Part shown: positions 35,188-48,000 of the stretch, piece by piece
Numbering within the stretch: position 1 is the first letter of the stretch
How the letters are laid out: every line of letters starts with the position of its first letter
Assembly (NCBI GenBank): GCA_033439255.1
Contig: CM065883.1
Span: 1,426,001 to 1,490,000 of the forward strand
Reading direction: 5' to 3'
Source: Hericium rajendrae
Taxonomy: Eukaryota; Basidiomycota; Agaricomycetes; Russulales; Hericiaceae
Length of the DNA stretch: 64,000 bases
Program-made: the position numbers and the translations under genes
The notes under the pieces: model-generated
Told to the model about the DNA's origin: nothing
Seen by the model: the letters and a program-made list of their open reading frames with translations, nothing else
The model's database searches: none

Positions 35188-38100
35188 GGGCAGAGATGAG
35201 GATAAAGGGGGGAGCGGGTGTGGCAGTCAAAGTGCACAGGGAGCACAGTCGAGTTACGAAAAGGACTGCAACGGACAGGGATGCAGGAGGATCGTTTGAA
35301 TCTCGAGAAGAGAGAAAGAGAAGAAGGAGTGAGCGGCGAATCTGATGGTGCTTTTGAACGGACTCACTGGGAGGAAAAGCGTAACAAGTAAGGGCGCCTC
35401 CGAGTCGAGACCTTCCATCTGACGAAATCCCTCCCCCAACCGGGGTCCCGATGACAAATCACCGCCCCTGCCACTCAAAAACTCTAACCCCCAGATCCCG
35501 CCGAGCCCGCCACCCGCCTCAGCCACATCCTGCCCCCGCCCTTGCCCCCGCCACCTTGCAATGCGATCGCTACAGCATACCGCACAACCTCAACACCGCT
35601 GGGCACTGAGGGACTTTGGCCGCGGGCAATGCGTAACGAGACCCCCGGCCCGTCCGTTTGCGTAAGAAGGACGTTGTCGCATCGCACGTGTGTGTGTTCT
35701 GTGCGTCGCCCCAATCATCTGCCTTCGCCAGCTGCCCGTCATCGTTCCGTGTACATCATCGTCCCTTCTTCGGTTCTGGCCTCGTGGTGAAGATCTCAAA
35801 GACTACCTATGTAGCTCGTCCTCGACTAGAATTCTGCAGCCTACGACTCTCTCGTCCTCCAGCCCGGATTATCTTGCCTCGCGCATCATATATCAACTGC
35901 AAGCATCCAGCTCAACTGACCGCGGTTTCTGTTGCCTCTGGTCTGTTGTCGAAACAGGCTGTATACTCATCCAGCCAACCAGCGAGCGCATGCATGCACG
36001 TCTGTCTCTCTCCTTCTAATCATCACCATGTTCGCTCCCAACTCCTTTGATGATCCAGCACATCGTGTTTCACGCCACAACAGATGTTTCATATCCCCTC
36101 GGAGGCATATCCCGCCACTGTGGGCCCCCTTCAGCCACCACGCGTACCAATCTGCCAATTGCAGCAACGCACGTCTGCTTTCCATCGTTTGAACCTGCAT
36201 CAAGTTCCGATGGCATCTGCCGCGCCTCCCAAAAACATGCTATCTTCGGCCTATCACAGCTCCCGCTCAGGCGGCACACCCCGCGCTTCGATTGGAGCGA
36301 AAGGTACTGTAAGTGGTTCTCACTGATCCGAGCAGCCTTCGGACTGGACCAGCGCTTTGACCTCTGTCACCTCCGTGGACCATGCACTTATCTCCCGCAA
36401 TGCGCTCTTATCGTCCAACCTGAGTCAACGTCGCACACCGCCCTGATACACCGCCCTGATACACACTTATCTATACGTTGTGCGTATGTAAATTTCTCGC
36501 GCCCCTGTGCTTTTGGGCCTCGAGGCGCGGGGATTTCATGGCAAGTAGCAGTGACGCCTCTTTCCCCCGCACTCCGTCACTGCGCATTCTCTTCGACTCT
36601 TCGCTGCGGCGGCAAATGAAACTTCTTGCATCCTCGTTCTCGTCTCCTGACGGGACAACTGACGCGCCTCGCGACGTCTTGTTTGCCGCGCTAGGCAGGC
36701 GTCACGACGAACGTGCGTTCCTCCGTGCCATTTCACTGCGACCAGACGCCGTCATTTCGCCCCACGTCATGTTACCTGGGTTGCCGTGCGCGCCTTCCAC
36801 GTCGTCATCCTCGTCACTGTATATCGCCGACGCCCGCACCTCATCGTCGCCCCCGACCTTCCTCAAGGAGCTCTTCATCGTGCGCATGTCGGCGGCATCT
36901 TGATCATGATTTCATTTAACTGCAGCGCAAGGGCGGACATGAATCATCATGACATCGTGCTCGAGGCTCTGGCACTCTACAAAGCGCGCTGCCCCGGAGC
37001 GCTCTCTTTTTCTCTTGCTTTGGCTACCTTCAAGGAGGAAAATATCGGAAGTTTTGTACATTTTGGGCAACAGCGTTCTCAGGTTTCCCATCGTCTACAC
37101 GTACAAATTCATGCCGTGCTGATTAATTACCCGCACCTATCTTGCCTCCGGAATCCTGTTATCGACAACTCGCGTCCGCCACGTCCACCTCGATGCATGC
37201 ACCCTCGGTACCTTGGTCTGTCCCGCATCGTCCAGCGCCCGCACGACCGCTGGACCACTCGGACAGCTCCTCGATGTCCTGCGAATGGTGCAAGGCCCGT
37301 CTCTCGCTCTCCGAAGTTTCCAAATGTCCCCATTTACAGGTCTTGCAAGCGGCTTCTCTTTCGGCCTCTCTTTTCGCACAATCGGAGTCAATCCGAGCCG
37401 TACCTGCGGCCGTCCGAGCGAAGCCATTTGCGTTTCGTGCCTTCGCGGTCTAGGCGCTGGCAGACGCACTGCGTTCGATTCCGATTAGCCTCCGCACCCT
37501 CGGCCCATGCGCCCGCCCTCCGGGGCCGGAGGCAACGACCGTTTTCGTACGTGGTACGGATCTGCAGCTTACCCCGCAGTGTCGCCAATGTGCTGGTTGC
37601 TTTTCGCTCGTTCGCTCGCTCGCTGTAGCGCGTGCATGGTCCAGGATTCGCAAAGATGGCTTTGGATTCGCAATAGCATGGGTTTGGGGTTTATTGGATG
37701 GAAGCTGGCAGATTCTAGAGTGCGTCATTATCGGCCAATCGACGTTTGTTCTCGCGTTCGTTCATGCATGCGGATGATTGCATCGTGGCAGTAGCGTGCC
37801 TATCGACCAGACGTGCGATGTCATATCGACTCTAGAATTCATTTCGTGTCCTGTGCGATCGCGTGCGCTGCAGCTCCTCGTCAATCCATCGTTTGCCTTC
37901 GTCTGCTCGCTTAGCGAGCTGAGATCTCGACAGCACCCAGGCTAAAGCATACAAGCGAACGCACGAATTCGCCTGTTCGCCTCCGCGGTTCTATAACGCC
38001 ACTCCGCGTCCTTCTCGGGCGGATCTCGCCAGTACTGCTTAGCACTCCCTTCCCCTCCCAGGCCACCCATCCCACCCAGCCCCGCGAAATCCAAACGCCC

Positions 38101-39210
38101 ACGACGGGCCGCAACTCGCATGCACAAGGTTAAGCTTTCGCGGGGACACACGCGCAGGATCAACGTCATCCGGTACGCGAACCATACCGCGTTGGGCCTT
38201 GGATCTTGAAGCTTGACGGCGGCGCGGCGGCACGCATGTGCATGTGCGTTCGCGTTCGTGTACCAGGTCCATTTGATTTGATATGCGAGGGCCTTAGCGC
38301 GACGCCGCGGGGCCAGCTATTTGCGTGGGGCGTGCGTGCGTGGTTGCGTGGCCCGTCGTGCGCGCGCATGAAATTCGCTGGAACGTGCGCTGCGGCAGTG
38401 GTTCGGGCGGGTGTGTGGGACGTGCCGTGCGATGCTGTGATTTGACGTGGGCGCATGCGAGGGAAATGGCATGGTGCGGTGCTGCGCGGATGGAGGTATT
38501 GACGCATGTGGGTGCACGTTTCTCGTCGTCAGTGCAGTGCGTGTTGTTATGGACGCTCATTGTGACTAAGTGCTGGGATATCAGTTCAATGGCAAGAACA
38601 ATTGTCTTCTGTCTGAGGTCAGCTACGGAGACTAGGACATCAGTGGCGTGGGGATGTCCTTGCGTTCTTGCCGTGCAGTCGAGATGCGATAGTTGTCTGC
38701 GAGCAAGTTGGTCATAATGTCGACATGATGGATGACATCCTCTGTGTGTTTGTTCAGTAACAAGGTTACCACATCACTCTGCCATCCAACCATGCATCTT
38801 CTGTGCAGGTCGAATGATGCTCGGAATATATGTATCCATGTTTCTCAACCAAATGTAGTCAGGATAGAAATTCCGAACACGCTTTCTTCAAAGGTTTTCA
38901 TAGCAAGAGCAGAAGGCGAGGTGTTCAGTGAAATGCTTACTGAAATGAATGAACATCTTGGAGCTGCTGTCAACTAAGCTTCGCTGGAAATTGGTTCAGG
39001 ATCCCTCAGAAATATGCGCAGAATGGGACAAGTGGAGATTCAAATATAGATGCTCATAGCACCGACAACGCAGATGATGTGAAACTGTGCCAGTACGACA
39101 AAGACCACCCATGCACGCCGCCAGACACAGCGTCCCAGCTAGGAGCATTATTATTATAATATCAAATAATGTACCCCTGCACCCAAATGAAAACCCGCCA
39201 GAAAGCACAG
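35188..39210. other. 4-kb region without a recognisable gene
   Basis: Upstream of KCS1 (minus) and downstream of the forkhead gene (minus). Open frames here are many but lack family motifs, splice-consistent extensions or a convincing start. The longest, about 36786-37628, begins at a non-ATG codon and reads as Arg/Pro/Ser-rich. A 13-bp unit ACCGCCCTGATAC is doubled at about 36437-36462, and a TCGC/TTCGC tract lies near 37604-37622. It could hold a long 5' leader, a non-coding RNA or regulatory DNA for KCS1. Confidence 0.5.
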
Positions 39211-41372
39211 CTACCCACTGACCGCGCCCACCGCCATACCAACCTCGATCTTCCGCCGCTTCGGCACAGGCCCGTCCTCCGGATCGTCGTCCACCACCAA
39301 AATCGGCGACGATGGCGCGTCCACGGCCATCGGCACCTGCGCGGGCTGCGGAGGAGGGGCTGGCTGCGACAGTGGGACGGGGACGGGCGTCGTCTGCAGC
39401 GGCTGCAGCGGGGGCGGCTGCGTGCGCGACGGGAGCGGCGCGGTCGTGAACGGGCCGGACGTCGGCACCTTCTCCTTCCTGCCTTCGCCCGGGGTGCCCT
39501 CCTGGCTGCTCCGTCCGCCCGCACCCGCTGCGCCCCGGCCGCGCTTTCCCCTGCCCCGCCCACGACCGCGGCCTGCCTCGCCGCGAATGCGCTCCTTCAA
39601 GAAGCGCACGATGTGGCCTTGGAGGATCTCGAGTGCCTTCTGTGCGCCGAGCGCTTCGAGGTCGCGCAGCTGCTCTGGCGTCAGGTGCGAGAAGATAGTG
39701 GGATTGAGGATCAGCTGGTTGTCGTGCAGAACGATCGGCGGAGTGGAGAGGTGCGGGGTTGATGAAGTAGCGGTGGACGAGGAGGCTGTTGATGCGGAGG
39801 GATGAGAAGAGGGGACGGGTCCTACAATGATGGGGAGAATGACCGAGGGAGGAATGGGCGGGATTGAGGATGTTGCTGAGGCCTGAGCTGATGGGGACGA
39901 TTCTGCAGACGCCGATGCCACTGGCATTGGTGCAAGTGCATGGGACGGAGACGCCACCGATACATTGCGCGTTGTTGCAGGTGCAGGAGGTATGACCGAT
40001 GCTGATGATGGTTCTGCCTTAACGGCATGCACTGGTGGCGAGGCAGCACTGGGTGCAGGCGCATTTGAAGGCGACGCGGCTGTCCTGAATGCCAGAGGCG
40101 TCGACGTGAATGGTCCACTCTTCGGCTCTCCACGCACGCTACGCTTGAGCGCTGGTTCAAGAGACGTAGTAGCTTTCGCCTTCTTGACCCCTGCTTTGCT
40201 ATCCTTGCTGCCACCCCCAGCAGCGTTCATGGCGGCGCGAGCTTCCTGTTCTTCAAACATCTGCTCGCACTGCTCATCCACAGCCCAATAATACCCCTTT
40301 CCCTTCTCCCCTGCCGAACGTTCCAACTTATTGAAAGCCCGATTTGACGACAGGTTATGTCGTACCGACTTCTATAAAGGGCAAATCATGTGTTCTGTAA
40401 GTCAAATTCGAAGGGATGACGATAAGGTCACGTACCTCCCAACCCGTTGTCTTCTCGTTGTACCTGTACCAATCATAGTTATCCATCATCCAAGTTAGGA
40501 TTTCTTGGAGTGTGGCTTTCCCGCCCATAGCCTTGATAGCACGATAGCACAGCACGGAATAAGTAAGCGTGGGCTTTGGAGGCATCTCCTCTGGCTTTGG
40601 CCTCGGCTTCGGAGGAGGCGGGGGCTGGGCCTCAGTAATTTCGGAGATTTTCCGTTTCTTACTGCCCTGCTTGGAACGACCTGAGGCAATTGCATTTGAG
40701 TTCGGAAGCTGTGGCAGATCGCGGAATGGGTGCGCCTTGGCGCGTGGCGGAGATACAGCTGCGGGCGGAGGGGACACGGAAGGTATGGAAGAGGGGGGTG
40801 AAAGTGATGTAATGTCGACAGAGGGCGAGCGGGGGCGATTGAGCGAAGACTGCGAGCTGGGCGAAGGGGAGTCTTCTGGCGCGGGGGGTGGGGGAAGGAC
40901 AAAGTGGAAAGTGCGGGAGGCGATCTGTATCTGCGACCTGATAGAATGTGTGTTAGTAGCTTTCAGTGGAAAGAATGGCGCATACATACCGTTCACCGAG
41001 AGGCACCCTGCTGCCTTTCCCAGACCAAGCGCCGTCCACCCAAGCGCCATTTCTGCCCAGCACGACTAAAACGAAGCGCTCCTCATCGTCTGCGTATTCT
41101 ATCTTCGCATGAAGCCGCGACACACTCTTGAGGGGGCCTAGGTCCACGTCGACCTGAGCCTGCTCTGATGACGAAGGTGTATTGTTGGGTATACATCGCC
41201 GACCAATCGTGACCGTCAGGGTCTGGAGGTAATAGGTGAAGTTGGGGAATACGAGGGAATAATATGCGCTGATCTTGTCCGGGAGGGGCTCGGTTTCCAG
41301 AGGATGGTCATGGTCCGCGACGATGGCTGCGGAGCCGGGAAAGTTGGGTGGCGATGCCGTGCGGGTGTCCAT
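39211..41372 (-). CDS. FHA-forkhead transcription factor
   Basis: Contains an N-terminal FHA domain (ISAYYSLVFPNFTYYLQTLTVTIGRR, SVSRLHAKIEY, GRNGAWVDG), then a Pro/Ser linker. A forkhead domain follows: KPTLTYSVLCYRAIKAMGGKATLQEILTWMMDNYDWY, then KSVRHNLSSNRAFNKLERSAGEKGKGYYWAVDE. Introns lie just after the FHA domain and inside the forkhead domain, with consistent phases. The C-terminal 370 residues are disordered, with RGRGRGRGKRGRG near the end. The FHA plus forkhead layout is that of fungal Fkh1/Fkh2 and Fhl1, cell-cycle or ribosomal-protein-gene regulators; the divergent YSVLCY...GYYW motifs leave Fkh and Fhl1 open. Confidence 0.88.
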
Positions 41373-41875
41373 GATGTTATGGAGAAAGCAGAAAGTTCGG
41401 AGACGGCGGGAGGCGGCGGTAGCGGCTGTGGCGGCGTCAGCAGCAGCGGTGGCAAGCTGAGGCGGACAAGGTCGGCCACTTGAGCGACCGAGTCGACGCT
41501 CTCGCACGTTCCTGAGGCGCCCTCCACAACAATGACAAACAAACCCCGCTTACTTCATGCGCACCCCACTAGTGAGCTCCTTTTGAACACCTGTGCCAAT
41601 GCTGCGTCTGTCATTAGGCATACTCTACTTGAGGATGTATCGCAATAATCTTACTACTGAATGAACAGCGAGGAGAAAATGTGAGTGTCGATCAATTGTG
41701 ACGCCGACTTTTCCTGAGCGAATCAGCAAGCAGCCATTCCGGATAGATCGTTAGATTGGTGACGTCGTGCCGGGCGCATACGGCAGCATACGGCGCATAC
41801 AAAATCTTGGTCTTCAAGCTTCTCCACACCTCCGAACGCGTACAGCACCGCCGTAGTGCCACGCATCTCACTATC
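41373..41875. promoter_or_regulatory. divergent promoter of forkhead gene and MTP18
   Basis: 503 bp between two divergent ATG codons. No clear TATA box seen. Confidence 0.4.
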
Positions 41876-42661
41876 ATGGCCTCCAAGCCCATCTCCGAAC
41901 GTGCAGGCGACAAAGCCAAGGACCTCGCCGACAGGGATGTAGATTCGACTGAAAGCGAGCTGCGATACATGGCCTACGGTGCGCGTCTGCGTACCGCGCT
42001 CCGAGCCGGGCACCGATATCTTGCATATGTGCGCATTCCTCCGCTGCTTGCTTCTCGATTTCTGACAAGCCACACACTTAGACCAGCGATGTTGGGGAAG
42101 CGTTCCGGCCAATCGTGCCGCCTGCAATGGTAACGGCTGCATACGGTATATCATGGTTATATCTCGCGGGGTACGTGACACTTCACCTGGTCCGTGAAGC
42201 AAACTCTGACATATGCACGAAGAGACGTGGGATATGAGTCGTATAAATCGCACAGAAGAGGGCCGACGCCTATTGAAGCGGCCCACTTCTCCGAAGGGAC
42301 ACGCATTGGGATGATTGCCGTCAAACGTGCCGTCTTCCAGTCTCTCGCTTCCATGTACGCTTCGACCGTATATCGTCCTTGTGCTCGCCCTTCTCATACT
42401 TTCGTCATCTCTAGGGCTCTCCCAGCCTTCACCATCCACACTGCCGTCAAGCAAACCAAGAAATTGTTCGATAGGTCCAAGAACCCACGTCTCCGTTCTT
42501 GGGGCCCAACAGTAACGGGTCTCGGCATCGTCCCCTTCCTGCCATATCTCTTCGATCACCCAGTGGAGGTTGCGACCGATCGTGCCTTCGAGTGGATAGA
42601 GGGCAAAATCATAGAAACCCAAGATGTGAAGCTGGAAGCTGAGGAGAAGAAGGCATCATAA
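41876..42661 (+). CDS. MTP18: mitochondrial fission process protein 1 (MTP18)
   Basis: Inner-membrane protein of the MTFP1/MTP18 family, needed for mitochondrial fission in animals. Four exons (41876-42028, 42082-42170, 42223-42354, 42415-42661) give 206 residues. Family motifs: ELRYMAYGARLRTALRAGHRYLAYTSDVGEAFRPIVPP, AAYGISWLYLAGDVGYESYK, AVFQSLASMALPAFTIHTAVK, and WGPTVTGLGIVPFLPYLFDHPVE. There is no cleavable presequence. It ends EAEEKKAS. Confidence 0.93.
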
Positions 42662-43011
42662 TCACAGATCGGCGGGCCCATCTTGGTTCATAGCTATAAT
42701 CTTCATCTGCATATTGCGTAGACGCATTCTACTGACCGTATTTAATGCATAATGATACCTGGTTTCTTCAATTCTACATCGTTCGAAATTCTATAGAGCA
42801 AGAAAGGAGTGATTGACAACGTATACTACGTACGGTTATCGTAGCGCTAACAACAGGGACACTGCATAACAAAGCAATTGCAGAATAAGTTAGACAATCA
42901 CGGACAACGATGAACAATGTGATGTTGAGATGGAAAGCTGCTATCTGACTACAAACGTACACTGGAAGATAGACTTCTCGATATTTCCGACTCGACTTCA
43001 ATGAATGCATG
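42662..43011. other. convergent intergenic region
   Basis: 3' flanks of MTP18 and eIF2B delta; AT-rich, no gene recognised. Confidence 0.4.
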
Positions 43012-44740
43012 CTAGAAGGTATGGCGCCCCAAGGCGACCGATATTGAGCTGATGGAGTTCGGCGGAATTACGCCGACCTCGGTGACGACGGCAGTGATAT
43101 ATGAGGGTGGTGTGAGGTCATACAGAGGGTTCAAGATCTCGAGATTGGGTCCATTCTCGAGAACCAGGGATTCGCGCGGTCGAGTAATAGGGAAAGACGA
43201 GAAGAAGTCGCCAATTGGCGCTGGGGATAACAGTCAGAACTGACCAACGAGACATGATACATGGGACCAACCTAGCTCGTTCTTCGTGAAACTATCTAGC
43301 TGCACGCCTTCCGAGAATTTGTAAGTTTCACAGCAAACGACTACTGGCACGGAATGCTGTTTTGCCATCATTGCGACGAGCGCGGTGCCCGCACGGGAGA
43401 AGACGGCACCGTTGGAGTGAATGGAGTGGGCGCCAACGAAGACAGTGGAAACCTCGGTTATGACTGAGCCGAGCGCAGGCAGGAGGAGGTAGGTACATGG
43501 GATAGACGCAGCGGCCAGGACGGTAAGGAGACGCTTGCCTGAGTTTGTAAGGTCGAGAGTTACACAATATTCATCCGTTAGAATAAAGCAGGACGTACCT
43601 TCAAGCATCGGACGGGAATCGACGACGACCACGGAGAACTTTGTGCCTTCGGCCCAGGCTTCGAGAAGCACCTTCTCGACGACGGATGACCTCGCATACG
43701 TCAAGATGACATCGCCATCTTGTATTTTCTTCGTCGCCGTCTCCTGGATGACCTGATCGGCGATAATAATGCGATCGCGGATGTACATGTCGATTTTGTG
43801 GCAGAGTTCGTCCTTCGCCTAAAGGATAGAAACATTGAGCCTGTACTGATCACGGAATGAAGAAAAGGATCGCACATCCTGTTCTGGAAGATCTATGTCT
43901 ACCCCGCTGATTTCCAGCTTCAGTTGTCGGATTGCGTTACCCATCGTTGACAGACATTGGTCGCGCCAATACTAAATGAGTGATCTGCGTCGACAGATGG
44001 GTCATAAGGTGTCTTGAAAGTGTGTTATGGGGCGGTGTGCTGTAGTCTTGAATTACCTTCGAGAAGTGTTAGAATGTCGCGTGTCTTCGTGGAAAACGGA
44101 TACACGTCAAAAAGCTCACCTGCTTAAAAGCAGTTAGTGTAGCAATACATCTCGCGTTCGCGCCGCAGATCTTGAACTCCGAGAACAAAAGGCCGAGGCG
44201 TACAACCGCAGGGTGAACATCCCCCTTCACCACATGAGAGGATGTCTTCTGCAGCGCGAAATGCGAGAATATCCGGAGTCCTCTTGAGCGTCCCGAGACG
44301 TCCTCCGCACCCGCGACGATCTTGACCTCCTTCGCTTTCCCGGCGACAGCACTTACAGCTGTACTTCCCTTTCCTGGTTGGGCCTGCCCTTCCGCGGCAC
44401 GACTTGCCTTTCTCGGCGCCGCCGCTGCGTTCGCAGCCGGCTGTCCGAGAGCTTGTTTTCCGGCTGCACCCTTGACATTAGCATTCCCGGCCTTCCCGCC
44501 GCCTCCAGCACTGGGCGCGGGACCCGCCTTTCGCCGCTTTGGCAGCGCGCTGCTGCTCCTGTAGTGCTCGCCTCTCGGCTTTGGTCATTTGTTTTTGCGA
44601 CTTCTGCTGGGGTGCAGCGCCGGAGCTGGAGGATGGCTCTCCTGTCCCGTTCGTGTGCGCATGCTCCGTGGGCGCGGGTGCGTCGCCGGCGGCCCCTCCT
44701 GGTTTGGGGGACGGCGGGGGATGCGGGGAGTCTGCTCCAT
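43012..44740 (-). CDS. GCD2: translation initiation factor eIF2B subunit delta
   Basis: Regulatory subunit of the eIF2 guanine-nucleotide exchange factor. The low-complexity N-terminus carries MTKAERRALQEQQRAAKAAK, typical of the delta subunit. It is followed by GLRIFSHF, VHPAVVRLGLLFSEFKICGANARCIATLTAFKQ, VIQDYSTPPHNTLSRHL, the DGDVILTYARSSVVEKVLL and FSVVVVDSRPMLEG segments, and VFVGAHSIHSNGAVFSRAGTA. It ends LTPPSYITAVVTEVGVIPPNS...RHTF. Several introns are present. The ATG at 44740 and the MTKAERR block lie in different frames, and the frame returns after AAKAAK (GG at about 44527), so one or two indels affect the first 80 codons. The conserved body is clear. Confidence 0.9.
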
Positions 44741-45028
44741 GATGTGCATGCCTCGATGTCAGAATCAACGAGGAATCTATGCCTAGAAAATGGGATGAGA
44801 GATGGGTCAAGGGGGGCTTCCGCTCGAGTCACTTTTGTGTCTCGAAGAGGGTTTCCTTATATGGAACTCACGCTTTACGTCAGCGCCCCGGTCGTTGTAG
44901 CCGGGCGAACGCCAGATGCTTGACACCGCTCTTCACCTGGACGGTCACTGCGATCCCCACAACCTTCTTCTTCACTCCCACCGCTGCGTGATAGGACATC
45001 TCGGTCTTGACGAAGTTGTTTTTACAGC

Positions 45029-48000
45029 ATGGTAAGGGCATTCCTTTGACCCAAATATCTTTGTTGCTGACACAGTTATGTTATTCAGGGTGTCCCTGCG
45101 CTTTTCCGATGGCTGAGCAAAAAGTATCCTAAGATCGGTGCGTACTTTCCTGCCTGTAGTGCCTTCATATCATTGACTTCGTATGCAGTTACTCCAGTAA
45201 TTGAAGAGGAGGAGACGAAGGTCGAGACTGAGGGTGGGGAAGAGGTCCTCATTCCCGTCGACATGTCTCGACCCAACCCGAACCAACTTGAGTTCGACAA
45301 CCTGTACTTGGATATGAACGGTATCGTGAGTTACTTTCTGCTGGTAAGCTGTTGCATTTGCTAAGAGATCCCCGCAGGTCCATCCGTGTACGCATCCGGA
45401 AGGCAAGGTCTGTTGTTGCCTCGCTATATGCGTATTCATTAGCTAACCTCTTCTTGTAGCCCCCTCCGGAGACTGAAGAAGAAATGATGGTTGAAGTGTT
45501 TAAGTACACTGAGAGAGTTGTCAACATGGCCCGGCCAAGGAAGTTGCTGTTCATGGCAATTGGTACGTTCCCAAAATCTCTCGAATCGACTTTGACCTAA
45601 CAACACTCAAATTTTTAGATGGTGTTGCCCCCCGTGCTAAGATGAATCAGCAGCGCTCCCGTCGATTCCGGTCTGCTCAGGAAGCGAAGGAGAAGGACGA
45701 AGCACGCAGGGAATCTGTTGCTATCTGGGAAGGTGTGAACACCCTATTTTCGGAACGAGTCAAAAGCATTAATCTATTGTTGACAGCTATGGGCAAGACA
45801 TTGAGCGATGAGGAGAAGAACAAGATATCTTGGGACTCCAATGCTATTACACCGGGTACACCTTTTATGGATCTTCTCGCCAGCTCACTACGCTATTGGG
45901 TCGTGCAGAAGGCCAACACGGATCCTGGTTGGAAGCAGGTTAGTTTCTTCAACATCTCCGGAGATGGTTGTATCTGACGCGAAGAGTAGATTGAAATCAT
46001 CATTTCGGACGCAAGTGTGCCAGGTGAAGGAGAACACAAGATTATGGATTACATTCGGAGGCAGAGGTCTAATCCTGGCCATGACCCCAACACGCAACAT
46101 GTAATCTATGGACTGGTTAGTAACATTCAATTCATTTCCGTCCACATTTTGCTGATAGTGCCTAGGATGCGGATCTAATCATGCTTGCGCTTGCTACTCA
46201 CGAGCCCCACTTCAGAGTCCTGCGTGAGGACGTCTTCGCCCAGTCCGGCAGTGCGACAGCCTGTCGCATCTGTGGCCAAGAAGGGCATTATGCTGCGCAA
46301 TGTACCGGTACTAAGGCCGACATGGTGAAGCCTCCGCCGTCAGAGAAAAAGCCTTTTATTTTCCTCGACGTCACCATTCTGCGCGAGTATCTTGAGGTAG
46401 AGCTTAATGTTCCTCAGGCTCCGTTCCCTTTCAGCCTCGAAATGGCGATCGACGATTGGGTGCTCCTCATCTTCTTCGTCGGGAACGACTTCTTGCCGCA
46501 CTTGCCGTCCCTGGAAATTAGAGAAGGCGCGATTGATACGCTATTGAAGATTTGGAAAGATGAGCTCCCGAGAATGGGTGGCTACATGACGAACCATGGA
46601 GAGCTGGTATTGCAGAGGGCCCAGATTATCCTGGAGGGTCTTGCCAAGCGAGAGGATGATATCTTCCGCAGACGTCGTGAAAGTAAGTGTCCTACCTCCT
46701 GTCAATCTTTACCGATTTCTAATCTTTCTCTATAGCCGAAGAACGTCAGGAGCAAAACACCGCAAAGCGTCGGAAAGTCGAGGGCCATGCTGGCGCAAAC
46801 GGCACGGGTCCTTCTTCGGCGCTCCAACTGACTGCCAGTACCGATATGCCTCGGCAGAATTTCGCCGCGAAAGCAGACTCAATCGGCCTCGGTGGCCCCA
46901 AGACGGAGGAAGCAGTGCAAAACGCTCCCGCTGCAGCCCAAGCATTGGGCGGGTCGAGTCGTGACGTTGTCGCCAATCGTGCAGCCATTCGAATGGCTAA
47001 TCTTAGTGCTGCTGAGACGCTCAAGGCTGAGATGGCTAGTTTAGTGCCAGCAAGACGACCAGAAACCAAGAAAAGCCGGTCATTCGTCCTCCGAAACCAT
47101 CGCCGCCGCCCATCGTGCAAGAAGTGGTGACGACTGAAGAGTCCAGCACGAATATAGATGAAGTTGATACCGATGTGCCTGGACTTGGCTCTACGTCATT
47201 CAGAACAGAAGCTACCTCCTTTAGCCAGAGCTCTGTTGCCGTTGTGAGCGAGTCGACAGATGCTGACGCAGTGGGAGAAGCAGATCTTGCACTGGCTGCG
47301 AGCGCCGATGAAGGTGTCCCAATGGAGGCGGAGCCTGTATCTGCTGGCCAGAAACGTAAATTTGACGAGGCAGCAGAAGACCTTGTCGAGCCCGAGGAGG
47401 AGGTCTTAGAAGTGGTGGAAGAAGAGGAAGAAGTCACCACAGGTCGGAAGTTGGCGCTCAAAGTCAACCCTGACGGAACTGTTGAACAGGAAGACACCGT
47501 CCGGTATGTTATTCCCTCCTTTATACTTAGAAGAACGCCGTTCGACTCATACATTCATAGACTCTGGGAGCCGGGATATCGGGACCGATACTACTTCCAG
47601 AAGTTTGCTGTTGAACCCACTGATACCGAGTTCAAGAAGGCGTAAGTTGCTCACTACTCGAACCCATTTAGGCTCAGCTAACGTCATGTTTTATGCAGTA
47701 TCACAACTTGTTATGTCGAGGGTTTGGCATGGGTTCTGTGCTACTACTACCAAGGAGTTCGTGTTTTTCTGATGTCGTATCCGTGCGAAGGTTCTGACAA
47801 CTTCCATTTTTAGACTCCATCTTGGCAATGGTATTACCCTTACCACTTCGCACCCTTCGCCCATGACTTCGACGAAGTCAGCAAGATGAGCATCAAGTTC
47901 GAGATCGGCCAGCCATTTAAACCCTTTGAACAACTGATGGGGGTATTCCCTGCGGCAAGGTTCGTCGTTGTCAATCGTCGTCCTGAAATTTACTTATTCA

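Noticed and set aside
36786-37628. 280-codon open frame in the gene-free region
   Set aside because: It begins at a non-ATG codon, has no family motif, and reads as Arg/Pro/Ser-rich low-information sequence; probably chance.
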